From Gemmatimonadota bacterium (lineage in GTDB: Bacteria > Gemmatimonadota > Gemmatimonadetes > Gemmatimonadales > Gemmatimonadaceae): DNA of 64,000 nt. Numbering within the stretch: the stretch's first letter is position 1; the number at the start of each line of letters is the position of its first letter. The translations under genes were made by a program, and so were the position numbers. The notes below the pieces were generated by a model. That model saw only the letters and a program-made list of their open reading frames with translations, was not told where the DNA came from and did not search any database. Of the stretch, positions 34,503 through 43,949 are shown piece after piece. The stretch is taken from NCBI GenBank assembly GCA_016871855.1, contig VHBQ01000003.1, positions 28,484-92,483 of the forward strand. The letters are read 5' to 3'.

Positions 34503-34523
34503 TCTGCGTTGACGCACAGCTGG

Positions 34524-34904
34524 CTAGCGCGGTGGGCGCTGGCCGGGGCGGGGCATGTTCTCGAGGTTCTTCGTGAACTGCTCCTGCTGCTCGGGAGTCA
34601 GCACGGCCTTGATGGCGTCGTTCCGCTTGGTCGTGACGGCCATCATCTTGGCGCGCATTTCGTCGGTCGGCGGGCCGCCGGCAGCCTGCGCTTCCTGGCG
34701 CATCTTCATGCTCTCCTCACGGGCCGCTGCGACGATCGAATCCACCTTTGCCTTCTGCGCATCGGTGAGCGTGATGCCCTGCATCATCATCTCCATCGCC
34801 CGCTGGGCGCCGCCCTGCCCACCGCCCGGCGGTCCGCCCTGCGCCATTGTCGTGGATGCCGTCAGCACGATCGCGGCAGCGGCCAGAAACCGAATCAGCT
34901 TCAT
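34524..34904 (-). CDS. Spy/CpxP-like periplasmic protein
   Basis: A 126-residue exported protein. A signal peptide (IRFLAAAAIVLTASTTMAQG) is followed by a Gly/Pro linker and a helical domain with two LTxxQ motifs, LTDAQKAKV and LTPEQQEQF, the mark of the Spy/CpxP family. Such proteins are periplasmic chaperones or stress sensors. The first helix is rich in Met, and the mature protein in Gln and Met, as in metal-responsive members. No two-component genes are adjacent. Confidence 0.85.
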   Translation of the reverse strand: MKLIRFLAAAAIVLTASTTMAQGGPPGGGQGGAQRAMEMMMQGITLTDAQKAKVDSIVAAAREESMKMRQEAQAAGGPPTDEMRAKMMAVTTKRNDAIKAVLTPEQQEQFTKNLENMPRPGQRPPR

Positions 34905-35104
34905 CCTTCCTCCGAATGGTGTGCTCCCGGCGCCGATCGCCGGGGGGTCGCCCAACAGTACGCGCGGCGGGCCGCGGGCGTTAGGCGTCCCCTGCGGCGG
35001 GGCGAAACCGGGGTCCGATTCCGGTGGTAATATTCACGAGGAGCCGCCGCGGTGAACCGCCGGGCGGCCGTTGCAGCGTCCCACTCACTTCTGCCCACGA
35101 CCAC

Positions 35105-36778
35105 ATGCGTTTGCTCGCCACGGCCGCCGCGGCCCTCGCCCTCTCTGTCAGCGCCGCCTCCGCCCAGCATCTGCCGATCAAACGCCAGGCCAAGCCCACG
35201 CAGCCGGCCATCACCGCCGAGGATTTGATGTCGCGGCTGTACGCCTACGCCGACGACTCGCTCGCCGGCCGAGCCACCGGCACCGTGCAGCACGACAAGG
35301 CGACGGAGATCATCGCCGCATGGGCTCGGCAGGCCGGTCTCAAGCCGATGGGGGACAGCGGCACGTATTTCCAGGCGGTTCCGCTCGTTCGCCGGGCCTG
35401 GGTGACGTCGCCCGTGGCCGCGGGGGGCAGGACGTTCGAGTACCTGAAGGACTACGGGGTCTTCGCCCAGTGGGGAACCAAGCCGTTCGACAGCGCCGAC
35501 GTGGTGTTCGGCGGGCTCATCGGCGACACGGCGGTCAAGCTCACCGCCGAGCAGACCCGCGGCCGCGTTGTCGTCTTCGGGTACACCCCCGAGATGGCGT
35601 CCAAGGGCGTGCAGATTCAGCTCACGGCCGCGCTGACCAAGCCGGTCGGCAGCGCGGCGGCGGTGCTGCTGCCCATGTTGGACGACGCGCCCTCGGGGCT
35701 CCGCGGGTACTTCATGCAGCCGGAGACGGTGACGCCGCCAACGAGCGGTCCCACCATGGTCATGCCGCCGGTCATCGTGGCGTCGAAGGCCATGGCCGAA
35801 GCGCTGGTCGGTAGCCCGCTCGTGTCGGCCAAGTGGGGTACGATGACCGGCCGCTACACCGGCAAGGTCGAGCTTCGGGACACACCGACCAGTGGTCGCA
35901 ACGTCGTGGCGGTGCTCGACGGCGCCGACCCGGTGCTGCGGCACCAATACGTGGCCATCGGGGCACACAGCGACCACGTGGGCACCTCCGTCGGCGCGGT
36001 GGACCACGACTCGTTGCGCGCGTTCAACCTGCAGGTCGAACGCCTGAAAGCGACGCTGGCTCCCGGCAAGGAGCCCACGCCGGCGCAGCTCGCGGCGATT
36101 CGCGTGAACGTGGATTCGCTCCGCGTCATCCGCCGTCCGCGCGCCGACTCAATCTCCAACGGCGCGGATGATGACGGATCGGGCACCGTGGCCGTGATGG
36201 AAGTGGCCGAAGCATTGGCGGGCGCGAAAGTGAAGCCGCGCCGTTCGGTGCTCTTCGTCTGGCACATGGGCGAGGAGGTCGGCCTTGTCGGCTCGAACTG
36301 GTTCACCAAGCATCCCACGGTGGACCGCGATTCCATCGTCGCGCAACTCAACCTCGATATGGTCGGCCGTGGATCAGCGGGCGATCTGCCGGGCGGCGGG
36401 CCGACGTACCTGCAGCTCGTCGGCACTCGCCGTCTGTCCACGGAACTCGGTGACCTGATCGAGACGGTGAACAAGATGCGGCAGTCGCCGTTCAGCTTCG
36501 ACTACACCTTCGACGCGCCCGGGCATCCGGAGAACATCTACTGCCGCTCGGACCACTGGAGCTACGCGCGCTACGGCATTCCGGTGGCGTTCTTCACCAC
36601 CGGGTTGCACGCCGACTACCACCAGGTGACCGACGAGTCGCAGTACATCGACTATCCGCACATGGCGTCGGTGACGCAGCTCGTGCACGACGTGGCGCTC
36701 GCCGTGGCCAACGCCGACAAGCGCCCCGTGGTGGACAAGCCCAAGCCGTCATCCCCCAACGCCGCCTGTCGCCAATAG
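35105..36778 (+). CDS. Exported M28 family zinc metallopeptidase
   Basis: A 557-residue aminopeptidase-type enzyme. A Sec signal peptide (ending ASAQ near residue 21) is followed by a helical N-terminal part, a PA domain inserted before the catalytic core, and the two-zinc site: GAHSDHVG, NGADDDGSG, the catalytic pair in WHMGEEVGLVGS, LNLDMVGR and the last histidine in HADYHQVTDE. It likely trims peptides in the periplasm or outside the cell. TAATAT lies about 75 bases upstream and may be a -10. The small lipoprotein downstream may be co-transcribed. Confidence 0.92.
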   Translation: MRLLATAAAALALSVSAASAQHLPIKRQAKPTQPAITAEDLMSRLYAYADDSLAGRATGTVQHDKATEIIAAWARQAGLKPMGDSGTYFQAVPLVRRAWVTSPVAAGGRTFEYLKDYGVFAQWGTKPFDSADVVFGGLIGDTAVKLTAEQTRGRVVVFGYTPEMASKGVQIQLTAALTKPVGSAAAVLLPMLDDAPSGLRGYFMQPETVTPPTSGPTMVMPPVIVASKAMAEALVGSPLVSAKWGTMTGRYTGKVELRDTPTSGRNVVAVLDGADPVLRHQYVAIGAHSDHVGTSVGAVDHDSLRAFNLQVERLKATLAPGKEPTPAQLAAIRVNVDSLRVIRRPRADSISNGADDDGSGTVAVMEVAEALAGAKVKPRRSVLFVWHMGEEVGLVGSNWFTKHPTVDRDSIVAQLNLDMVGRGSAGDLPGGGPTYLQLVGTRRLSTELGDLIETVNKMRQSPFSFDYTFDAPGHPENIYCRSDHWSYARYGIPVAFFTTGLHADYHQVTDESQYIDYPHMASVTQLVHDVALAVANADKRPVVDKPKPSSPNAACRQ

Positions 36779-36794
36779 CCTGGCAATACAGGTC

Positions 36795-36828
36795 AACCGT
36801 CCACCGTCCACCGTCCACCGTCCACCAT
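36795..36828. repeat. Heptamer array upstream of the small lipoprotein gene
   Basis: Nearly five perfect units of ACCGTCC, ending in ACCATCT, lie nine bases before the ATG at 36838. This is the most regular array in the window. Confidence 0.9.
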
Positions 36829-36837
36829 CTGCACTTA

Positions 36838-37227
36838 ATGCGTCTCCTCATCCTCGCCCTCGCCCTCGCCGCCTGCGGCGCCCAAGGCACCGAGCCCGCA
36901 CTCGGTGAGAGCATCGAACTTCGCATCGGAGCGGCGGTCACCATCCCGGGTGACTCCGTGCGGGTGCGTTTCACGGACGTCACGTCGGATTCCCGTTGTC
37001 CGTCCAATGTCCAGTGCGTGTGGGCTGGCGAGGCGGTCACGGTCTTCACCATCGGCGCCACCGAGCAGGTGACGCTGACCCTTGGCGCCGACGCGAAGAA
37101 GGCCACCGTCATCGCGCGTGGACGCCAGATAACGCTCGTGGCGCTGAAGCCGTACCCCATTTCCACGGCGACGACCGCCAAGAGCGACTACATCGCGACG
37201 ATTCGCATCACGAGTGCTGCGGACTAG
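36838..37227 (+). CDS. Small lipoprotein with a Cys-x6-Cys loop
   Basis: A 129-residue protein. LILALALAACG is a lipobox with Cys13, so it is predicted to be a membrane-anchored lipoprotein. The mature part is beta-rich and has the motif DSRCPSNVQCVWAGEA, a pattern seen in many small uncharacterised lipoproteins, with a probable disulfide. It follows the M28 peptidase gene by 59 bases. The heptamer array stands where a ribosome-binding site would be expected. Confidence 0.75.
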   Translation: MRLLILALALAACGAQGTEPALGESIELRIGAAVTIPGDSVRVRFTDVTSDSRCPSNVQCVWAGEAVTVFTIGATEQVTLTLGADAKKATVIARGRQITLVALKPYPISTATTAKSDYIATIRITSAAD

Positions 37228-37237
37228 CTAGTCCTGT

Positions 37238-37411
37238 AACGGCAACTTCTACCACGAAGTACGAAGGGCACGAAGGGGCACGAAGGGGCACGAAGAAACC
37301 CTGGGGTAACGACAGCGCGCCACGCAATGTTCCGCGTGGCGCGCCGTCGTTCCCCCAAGTCGTCCTTCGTGAACCTTCGTGCCCTTCGCACTTCGTGGTA
37401 TCAGTTGCCGT
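37238..37411. repeat. 174-bp imperfect palindrome with CACGAAGGGG units
   Basis: The arms begin ACGGCAACT and end AGTTGCCGT, each carries CCACGAAGT and two or three CACGAAGG units of 10 bases, and the centre pairs GCGCGCCACGC with GCGTGGCGCGC around an 8-base loop. It fills the gap between the convergent lipoprotein and permease genes, so it may act as a bidirectional terminator. It is far longer than a normal one. Confidence 0.82.
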
Positions 37412-37416
37412 TGCCG

Positions 37417-38676
37417 CTACTCGTACCTCAACGCCTCGATCGGATCGAGCCGCGCCGCGCGGCGGGCGGGGAGCACGCCGAAGATGAGCCCGATCCCCAC
37501 CGACACCGCGACCGCGATGAGGGTGAGCCCCCACGGCGGCGAGGCCTGGATGTTCAGCAGCCGCGTGACCGCGCTTCCCGCGACGAGGCCGAGGACGATG
37601 CCGACCACGCCGCCCATCCCGGTGAGCGTGGCTGCCTCGATGAGGAACTGGGTCTGGATGTCGCCGCGTGTGGCGCCGAGCGCCTTGCGCACGCCAATCT
37701 CGCGGGTCCGGTCGGTCACCGAGACCATCATGATGGCCATCACGCCGATCCCGCCGACGAGGAGTGCCACCGACGCGAGCACGATCATCACCACAAAGAA
37801 GACGCCGGTGATGCTGTTGAACGTGTCGAGAATCTGGTCCTGCGTGATGAAGTCGAACGTGTCGCCGTCCGCCGGACGCAGCTTCCGCCGCTCCCGCAGC
37901 TCGACGCGCGCGGCGCCCTGCGCGTCGGCTACCGAGATGCCCGGCCGCGGCTTCACGCAGATGAACAGCATGTTCGTCTTGTCCACGTTGTACGCGTGGA
38001 TGGCGAACCGATACGGCACCACCGCCCCCGTCTCGGCGCCCGGCGGCGTGAAGATGTTGGCCGGCGGCTCGTACAAGCCGATCACCTCCACCGGCTTGCC
38101 GCCGATCAGCAACGTCTTGCCCAGCGGATCGAGCCGGCCGAAAAGCCGGCGCGCGTGCGACTCGAGAATCACCGCTACGGGTGTGCCGGCGCGCTCCTCC
38201 GCCGGCGTGAACCACCGTCCGGCGAGCAGCTGACCACCCTGCACCATCGAGAAGCCGGCGTCGGCGCCGTACACCGACGTCACCTGCGTTCGCTGGCCCT
38301 GGTAATCCAGCCGCCCCATCACCTGCGCCCAGATCGCCGCGTATTGGATCTGCGGCAGCCGATCGATGGCCTGCGCCTCGGCCTCGGTGAGGTCGGGGCG
38401 GATGCGCACCCACTTGGGGAGCGCTTCCGGGTTCAGCGGCTGCTGGCTGAACACCTTCATCACGTAGAAGGTGGTCGGCCCGGCGACCTCAAGGGTGTGC
38501 AGGATCTGCTCGCGCACCCCCCGCACGATGCTCGCCATCGTCATCACCGTGGCCACGCCAATGACCACTCCCAGCATCGTCAATCCGGAGCGCAGCTTGT
38601 TGGCGCGCAGGTTGTCGAACGCGATCTGCACGTTCTCGTCGAACGTGGTGTGGCGGAGGAGGCGGTCGAGGAACAT
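37417..38676 (-). CDS. MacB/FtsX-type ABC permease A1
   Basis: A 419-residue permease without a fused ATPase. The N-terminal amphipathic helix and first membrane segment (NLRANKLRSGLTMLGVVIG) are followed by a large periplasmic domain (about 60-280) and three C-terminal membrane segments. The coupling region TDRTREIGVRKALGATRGDI and the end DPIEALRYE mark the type called A here. Its periplasmic domain lacks the Cys pair seen in A2 and A3. It is the last gene of the cluster and pairs with B1 just upstream. Confidence 0.9.
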   Translation of the reverse strand: MFLDRLLRHTTFDENVQIAFDNLRANKLRSGLTMLGVVIGVATVMTMASIVRGVREQILHTLEVAGPTTFYVMKVFSQQPLNPEALPKWVRIRPDLTEAEAQAIDRLPQIQYAAIWAQVMGRLDYQGQRTQVTSVYGADAGFSMVQGGQLLAGRWFTPAEERAGTPVAVILESHARRLFGRLDPLGKTLLIGGKPVEVIGLYEPPANIFTPPGAETGAVVPYRFAIHAYNVDKTNMLFICVKPRPGISVADAQGAARVELRERRKLRPADGDTFDFITQDQILDTFNSITGVFFVVMIVLASVALLVGGIGVMAIMMVSVTDRTREIGVRKALGATRGDIQTQFLIEAATLTGMGGVVGIVLGLVAGSAVTRLLNIQASPPWGLTLIAVAVSVGIGLIFGVLPARRAARLDPIEALRYE

Positions 38677-38679
38677 GCG

Positions 38680-39930
<1,251 letters not shown>

Positions 39931-39933
39931 CGG

Positions 39934-41124
39934 CTACTCCCGCACCGCCCGGCGGACGGCGACGAAGCTGGCGGCGAGCAGCACCGCGCCCGTCCAGTAC
40001 GGCGCCGTGTACGCTACGTGATCGAAAACGGCGCCGGCGTACGCCGGGCCGAGGATCGCCGTCAGGCTCGTGATCGCGCCATTGGCGCCGAAGAACATCC
40101 CTTGCTCTTCAGCGGATCCGGCGCTCGAGACAAGGCTCTGAATGGTGGGCGTGGCCAGCCCCGAGCCGAACGCCAGCACGCAGATGGCGGGGGAGAGCAT
40201 CCACCCCGCGGGGACAGCGGCCACCGATGCCATCCCGACCACCATGATGGCCAGTCCGGTCAGCAGCAGTTGCCGGTCCGAATAGCGCGTGGTCAGGCGG
40301 CGGATCAGAAACCCCTGCACGAAGGTCGCCGTGGCGCCGAGCACCGAGAAGACGACGGCATTCTGCGCCGGCGAGTACTTGAACCGGTCAAGGGTGTAGA
40401 CGGCGAAGTTGGTCTGCAGCCCCATCATCGCGAAGCGCGTGAGGAAGATGCTCGCGAACAGGGCCTTCAGGCGCGGCGTCTGCAGGGCCCGCGCCAGCAG
40501 GCCAAAGGGGTTGAAGTCGCCCAGGTGCACCGGATGCGGGCGGCGCCGCTCGGGCGCGAGCGACTCCGGGAGCACGAACCAGCCGAAGACCGCCGTAGTC
40601 AGCGCCACGCCCCCGGCCACCCACGCCGGGGCGTTCAGGCTGATCTTTGCCAGCGCGCCGCCGACGGACGGGCCCACAATGAAGCCGATGCCGAAGGCCG
40701 CTCCAACGAGGCCGAAGTTCTTGGCCCGGTCCTCGGGCCCGGAGACGTCCGCGATGTACGCCTGCGCCGCCGTCAGGCTGCCGCCGGTGAAGCCGGCGAC
40801 GATGCGCGACACGAAGAACATCCAGAGCGCGCCGCCGACGCCGAAGAGCGCATAGCCCAGCGCGGCGCCAAACATGCTGATGACGAGCACGGGACGCCGC
40901 CCGTGGCGGTCGGAGACGGCGCCGAGGAGCGGCGACGCGAAGAACTGCGCGACGGAGAACGCCACCGACAGCATGCCGATGGTCAGCGCGTCGGCGCTGT
41001 ACGGGCGCACGATATAGGGGACGACCGGCATCATCACCCCCGCCCCCATCACGTCCAAGAGGATCGTGATGAAGATGAACGTCAGCGCGCGTCGGCTGGT
41101 CGGGGGAGCGGCGGGGGTGCCCAT
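39934..41124 (-). CDS. MFS transporter, TetA-like
   Basis: A 396-residue exporter with about 12 membrane segments. The N-terminal ALTFIFITILLDVMGAG and the loop GAVSDRHGRRPVLVISM (motif A) fit the TetA/DHA1 drug-export group. It probably uses the proton gradient to pump a small molecule. It is set between permease pairs 1 and 2, three bases before B1, so it is part of the same transcript. The substrate is unknown. Confidence 0.9.
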   Translation of the reverse strand: MGTPAAPPTSRRALTFIFITILLDVMGAGVMMPVVPYIVRPYSADALTIGMLSVAFSVAQFFASPLLGAVSDRHGRRPVLVISMFGAALGYALFGVGGALWMFFVSRIVAGFTGGSLTAAQAYIADVSGPEDRAKNFGLVGAAFGIGFIVGPSVGGALAKISLNAPAWVAGGVALTTAVFGWFVLPESLAPERRRPHPVHLGDFNPFGLLARALQTPRLKALFASIFLTRFAMMGLQTNFAVYTLDRFKYSPAQNAVVFSVLGATATFVQGFLIRRLTTRYSDRQLLLTGLAIMVVGMASVAAVPAGWMLSPAICVLAFGSGLATPTIQSLVSSAGSAEEQGMFFGANGAITSLTAILGPAYAGAVFDHVAYTAPYWTGAVLLAASFVAVRRAVRE

Positions 41125-41196
41125 CCTTACAAACTATCGAGGGGCGTACCGAACGACACTGGTTCACGGTCGGCCCGGTGGCTCCCCGGTTCGATC

Positions 41197-41227
41197 AACC
41201 GTCCACCGTCGACTGTCCACCGTCTAC
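41197..41227. repeat. Heptamer array at the end of permease A2
   Basis: Four imperfect units (ACCGTCC, ACCGTCG, ACTGTCC, ACCGTCT) lie in the gap between A2 and the MFS gene and reach the A2 stop codon at 41224. Confidence 0.78.
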
Positions 41228-42489
41228 TCGTACCTCAGCGCCTCCACCGGATCCAGCTTCGCCGCCCGCATCGCCGGGAGCATCCCAAACCCGATGCCCG
41301 TGAGAATCGCCACCACGAGCGCCGCGACGACGCTGGCGAACGGCACCTCGGCGGGAATGGACGGGAAGTTCGCCTTGATGACCGCGGCCACCGCGGCGCC
41401 GATAACGAGGCCGAAGCCCGCCCCCAGGCTCGTCAGCGTGGACGCCTCCACCAGGAACTGCCACAGGATCGTCCCACGCGTCGCGCCGAGTGCCTTGCGC
41501 ACGCCAATCTCCCGCGTGCGCTCCGTCACCGAGATCATCATGATGGCCACCACGCCGACGCCGCCGACCAGGAGTCCCACGGCCGACAGCGCCAGACCCA
41601 CGACGAAGATCGCGCCGAACAGCTGGTTGAACACCTCGAGCATCCGCTCCATGCCGACGAGGTGGAAGTTGTTCGGCTGCGTGGGGTGCAGGCCGCGGCG
41701 CGCGCGCATCGTGGCGGTGACGGCGTCCATCGCCTCCTCGCGCGTCACCTCGGGACGTGGGCGCACCATGATCAGCATGCTGCGCCAGACCGGCATGCGC
41801 CGCCACGCCGTCATCATCGGCACCACGGCGCGCGGGCGGTCCGGGCCGCGTCCGTCCATGGCCTTCAGGAAGCCGGCCTTCGTCTGGTACACGCCGATCA
41901 CGGTCATCTGCAGCGGGCCCACCATGATCTGCTTCCCGATGGGGTCGCTGTCGCCGAAGAGCTGGCTCTTCAGCGAGTCGTTGATCACGATGACCGGCGC
42001 AGCCGCGTCGTGCTCGGATTCCGAGAACGACCGTCCCGGCGACACATCGGCGATGTCGGTCTTGATCCAGTCGGCGCTCTGCGCGTCGAAGCCGACGTTC
42101 CGCACCGTCCGGTTGCGGTACGTCATGTCGCCTTGGCCGAACATCCACGCCATCGCGGTCCCGACTTCGGGGAGGCGGCGCAACGCCTCCCAGTCTGCGA
42201 TCGTGATGCGGGGGTTGCGGCGGTCGGGGCAGTTCTCGTCGGTGCCGTCGCAGCCGCTCATGCCCACGCCGCGGCGGCGAACCTGGAACGTGTTGGCGCC
42301 GAACTCCTCGAGGTCCGACTGGAAGCTCTGGCGGACGCCGTGGATGGTCGCCCCCATCGCCACCACCACGAACACGCCGACCGCCACGCCGGAGATGGTC
42401 AGCGTGGCGCGCACCTTGTTCGCGCGGATCGCGTCAAAGGCGATCCCGACGCCCTCGAACGACATCTTGACCTGGTCCCAGAGCCGCAT
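41224..42489 (-). CDS. MacB/FtsX-type ABC permease A2
   Basis: A 421-residue type A permease. It has AIRANKVRATLTISGVAVG at the first membrane segment, the coupling segment TERTREIGVRKALGATRGTI and the end DPVEALRYE. The periplasmic domain contains GMSGCDGTDENC, a short loop with two cysteines that probably pair. A 99-base gap with a heptamer array separates it from the MFS gene. It pairs with B2. Confidence 0.9.
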   Translation of the reverse strand: MRLWDQVKMSFEGVGIAFDAIRANKVRATLTISGVAVGVFVVVAMGATIHGVRQSFQSDLEEFGANTFQVRRRGVGMSGCDGTDENCPDRRNPRITIADWEALRRLPEVGTAMAWMFGQGDMTYRNRTVRNVGFDAQSADWIKTDIADVSPGRSFSESEHDAAAPVIVINDSLKSQLFGDSDPIGKQIMVGPLQMTVIGVYQTKAGFLKAMDGRGPDRPRAVVPMMTAWRRMPVWRSMLIMVRPRPEVTREEAMDAVTATMRARRGLHPTQPNNFHLVGMERMLEVFNQLFGAIFVVGLALSAVGLLVGGVGVVAIMMISVTERTREIGVRKALGATRGTILWQFLVEASTLTSLGAGFGLVIGAAVAAVIKANFPSIPAEVPFASVVAALVVAILTGIGFGMLPAMRAAKLDPVEALRYE

Positions 42490-42516
42490 GTTAGTCCGAC
42501 CTCGCGGTGCAGTGAT

Positions 42517-42541
42517 CAGGGAGCAGAGTGTGGTGCAGGGG
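42517..42541. repeat. 25-base dispersed repeat, copy 2
   Basis: CAGGGAGCAGAGTG followed by TGGTGCAGGGG; the first copy is at 34435-34459. It lies in the short gap between permeases A2 and B2. Confidence 0.8.
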
Positions 42542-42550
42542 CATCGGGGG

Positions 42551-43789
42551 TCACTCCTGCCTCAGGGCGGCGATGGGGTCGAGCCGGGCGGCGCGGCTTG
42601 CCGGATAGACGCCGGCGACGATGCCGACGCCCGCCCCCAACCCGAGCGCCGCGAAGACCGACCAGAGCGCCACCGCCGCGGGCAGCGGCGTCGTCGCCTG
42701 CACAAGCTCGGCGAGTCCAATCCCGCCGCCGATGCCGATGGCCGCGCCGATCACCGAGAGCGTCGCCGCCTCGATGAGGAACTGCGAGAGGATGTTGCCG
42801 CGCGTCGCGCCGAGCGCCTTCCGGATGCCGATCTCGCGCGTCCGCTCGGCGACCGCCACGAGCATGATGTTCATGATCACCAGCGCGCCGACGATGAGGC
42901 CGATGGCCGGCAGCGCCGTGCCGAAGACGACCATCTTGGACTTCAGCCCGCGGAAGAACTCCATCGCCGAGTCCTGCGTCTCAAGCGCGAAGTTGTCGGC
43001 CTTGCCCGGCGGCAGGTGGCGCACGCTGCGCATCGCTTCGCGCGCCGCTTCGATCCCTTCCGCCACCAGCTCCAGCGACGGGGCCTGAATGAGCAGCGTC
43101 TCGGGATCGCCCCGCGGCCGCAGTGCGCGATAGAGCGGGGTGGTCCACGGCGCGACGGCCAGCCGGTCCATCGAGAAGCCGAAAACGGTGCCCTGCTCCT
43201 CGATGAGGCCGATGATCTCGTACGGGGTCCCCGCCACGCGCAGCTCGCGTCCGATCGGGTCGAGTCCGGGGAAGAAGTGCGCCGCGACCTCGGTGCCGAT
43301 CACCAGGACGCGGGCGCTGGCCTGCACCTCTTGCTGGGTGAAGGCGCGCCCCGACGTGATGCCGAACTTCTTGATGAGGAAGTAGTCCGCTTCGGTGGCA
43401 ACGGCCTGCACCTGGCGCGGGCGCCCCTGCCCGCCGATGGCATAGAGGAAGTTCTCGTTGACAACGGCGGCGCGCGCGCCCGGCGGAATCGTCCCGCGCA
43501 CCAGTTCCACCTCGGCTTCGGTCAGCCGCGGGCGGCGCATGTACTCCCGCCACTGGTCCTCGCTCTCATTCGGCGTGAACTCCGGGCGACGGCGCAGGTT
43601 GTACGTGTTCACGCCGATGATCTTGCCGGCGAAGTCGTTCTCCACGTACTGGGACATCCCCTCGACGATGGAGATGACGGCGATGAGGAACATCACGCCA
43701 ATCATCACGCCCAGAAGCGTGAAGAAACTCTTCAGCTTCTGGACCCGAATCGTGTCGAGGGCCAGGCGGACGGCTTCGAGGAGAGGCAC
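42551..43789 (-). CDS. MacB/FtsX-type ABC permease B2
   Basis: A 412-residue type B permease with VQKLKSFFTLLGVMIGVMF, AERTREIGIRKALGATRGNI and the end DPIAALRQE. Its sequence is close to B3 (45213), especially KIIGVN and the first membrane segment. A single ATPase upstream in the cluster is its only plausible energy source. It pairs with A2. Confidence 0.9.
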   Translation of the reverse strand: MPLLEAVRLALDTIRVQKLKSFFTLLGVMIGVMFLIAVISIVEGMSQYVENDFAGKIIGVNTYNLRRRPEFTPNESEDQWREYMRRPRLTEAEVELVRGTIPPGARAAVVNENFLYAIGGQGRPRQVQAVATEADYFLIKKFGITSGRAFTQQEVQASARVLVIGTEVAAHFFPGLDPIGRELRVAGTPYEIIGLIEEQGTVFGFSMDRLAVAPWTTPLYRALRPRGDPETLLIQAPSLELVAEGIEAAREAMRSVRHLPPGKADNFALETQDSAMEFFRGLKSKMVVFGTALPAIGLIVGALVIMNIMLVAVAERTREIGIRKALGATRGNILSQFLIEAATLSVIGAAIGIGGGIGLAELVQATTPLPAAVALWSVFAALGLGAGVGIVAGVYPASRAARLDPIAALRQE

Positions 43790-43826
43790 GGGGACCTTAC
43801 GGGGGGAGATCGGTGGGGGTTTCGGA

Positions 43827-43853
43827 GTGACGGTGGACGGTGGACAGTGGACG
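43827..43853. repeat. Heptamer array between permeases A3 and B2, left
   Basis: Three to four units (GACGGTG, GACGGTG, GACAGTG, GAC) on the + strand. With the array at 43899 it forms an inverted pair that flanks about 45 bases. Confidence 0.82.
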
Positions 43854-43885
43854 ATCGATCTCAGGAAGGGTCCGCCGCAAATGCG

Positions 43886-43899
43886 TCAGGCGCGCCTGA
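43886..43899. promoter_or_regulatory. 14-bp perfect palindrome between two heptamer arrays
   Basis: TCAGGCGCGCCTGA is fully self-complementary and sits between inverted arrays upstream of B2. It could be an operator or the tip of a larger hairpin. Confidence 0.35.
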
Positions 43900-43935
43900 T
43901 CCACCGTCCACCGTCCGCCGTCCACCGTCACTGTC
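43899..43935. repeat. Heptamer array between permeases A3 and B2, right
   Basis: Four to five units (ACCGTCC, ACCGTCC, GCCGTCC, ACCGTCA) in the orientation opposite to the array at 43827. It lies just past the A3 stop. Confidence 0.85.
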
Positions 43936-43949
43936 CCCACGCCAATCCC

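Larger units (their letters stand above)
34318..34523. other. Gap between convergent ridA and the Spy-like gene
   Basis: No gene is supported here. An open frame from the GTG at 34314 reads through repeats and has no recognisable domain. The gap holds a 25-base dispersed repeat and a terminator hairpin, both listed separately. Confidence 0.6.

Noticed and set aside
34314-35030. A GTG-started open frame overlapping the ridA stop
   Set aside because: It reads through the 25-base repeat, the terminator and the antisense of the Spy-like gene. No family or codon signal supports it.
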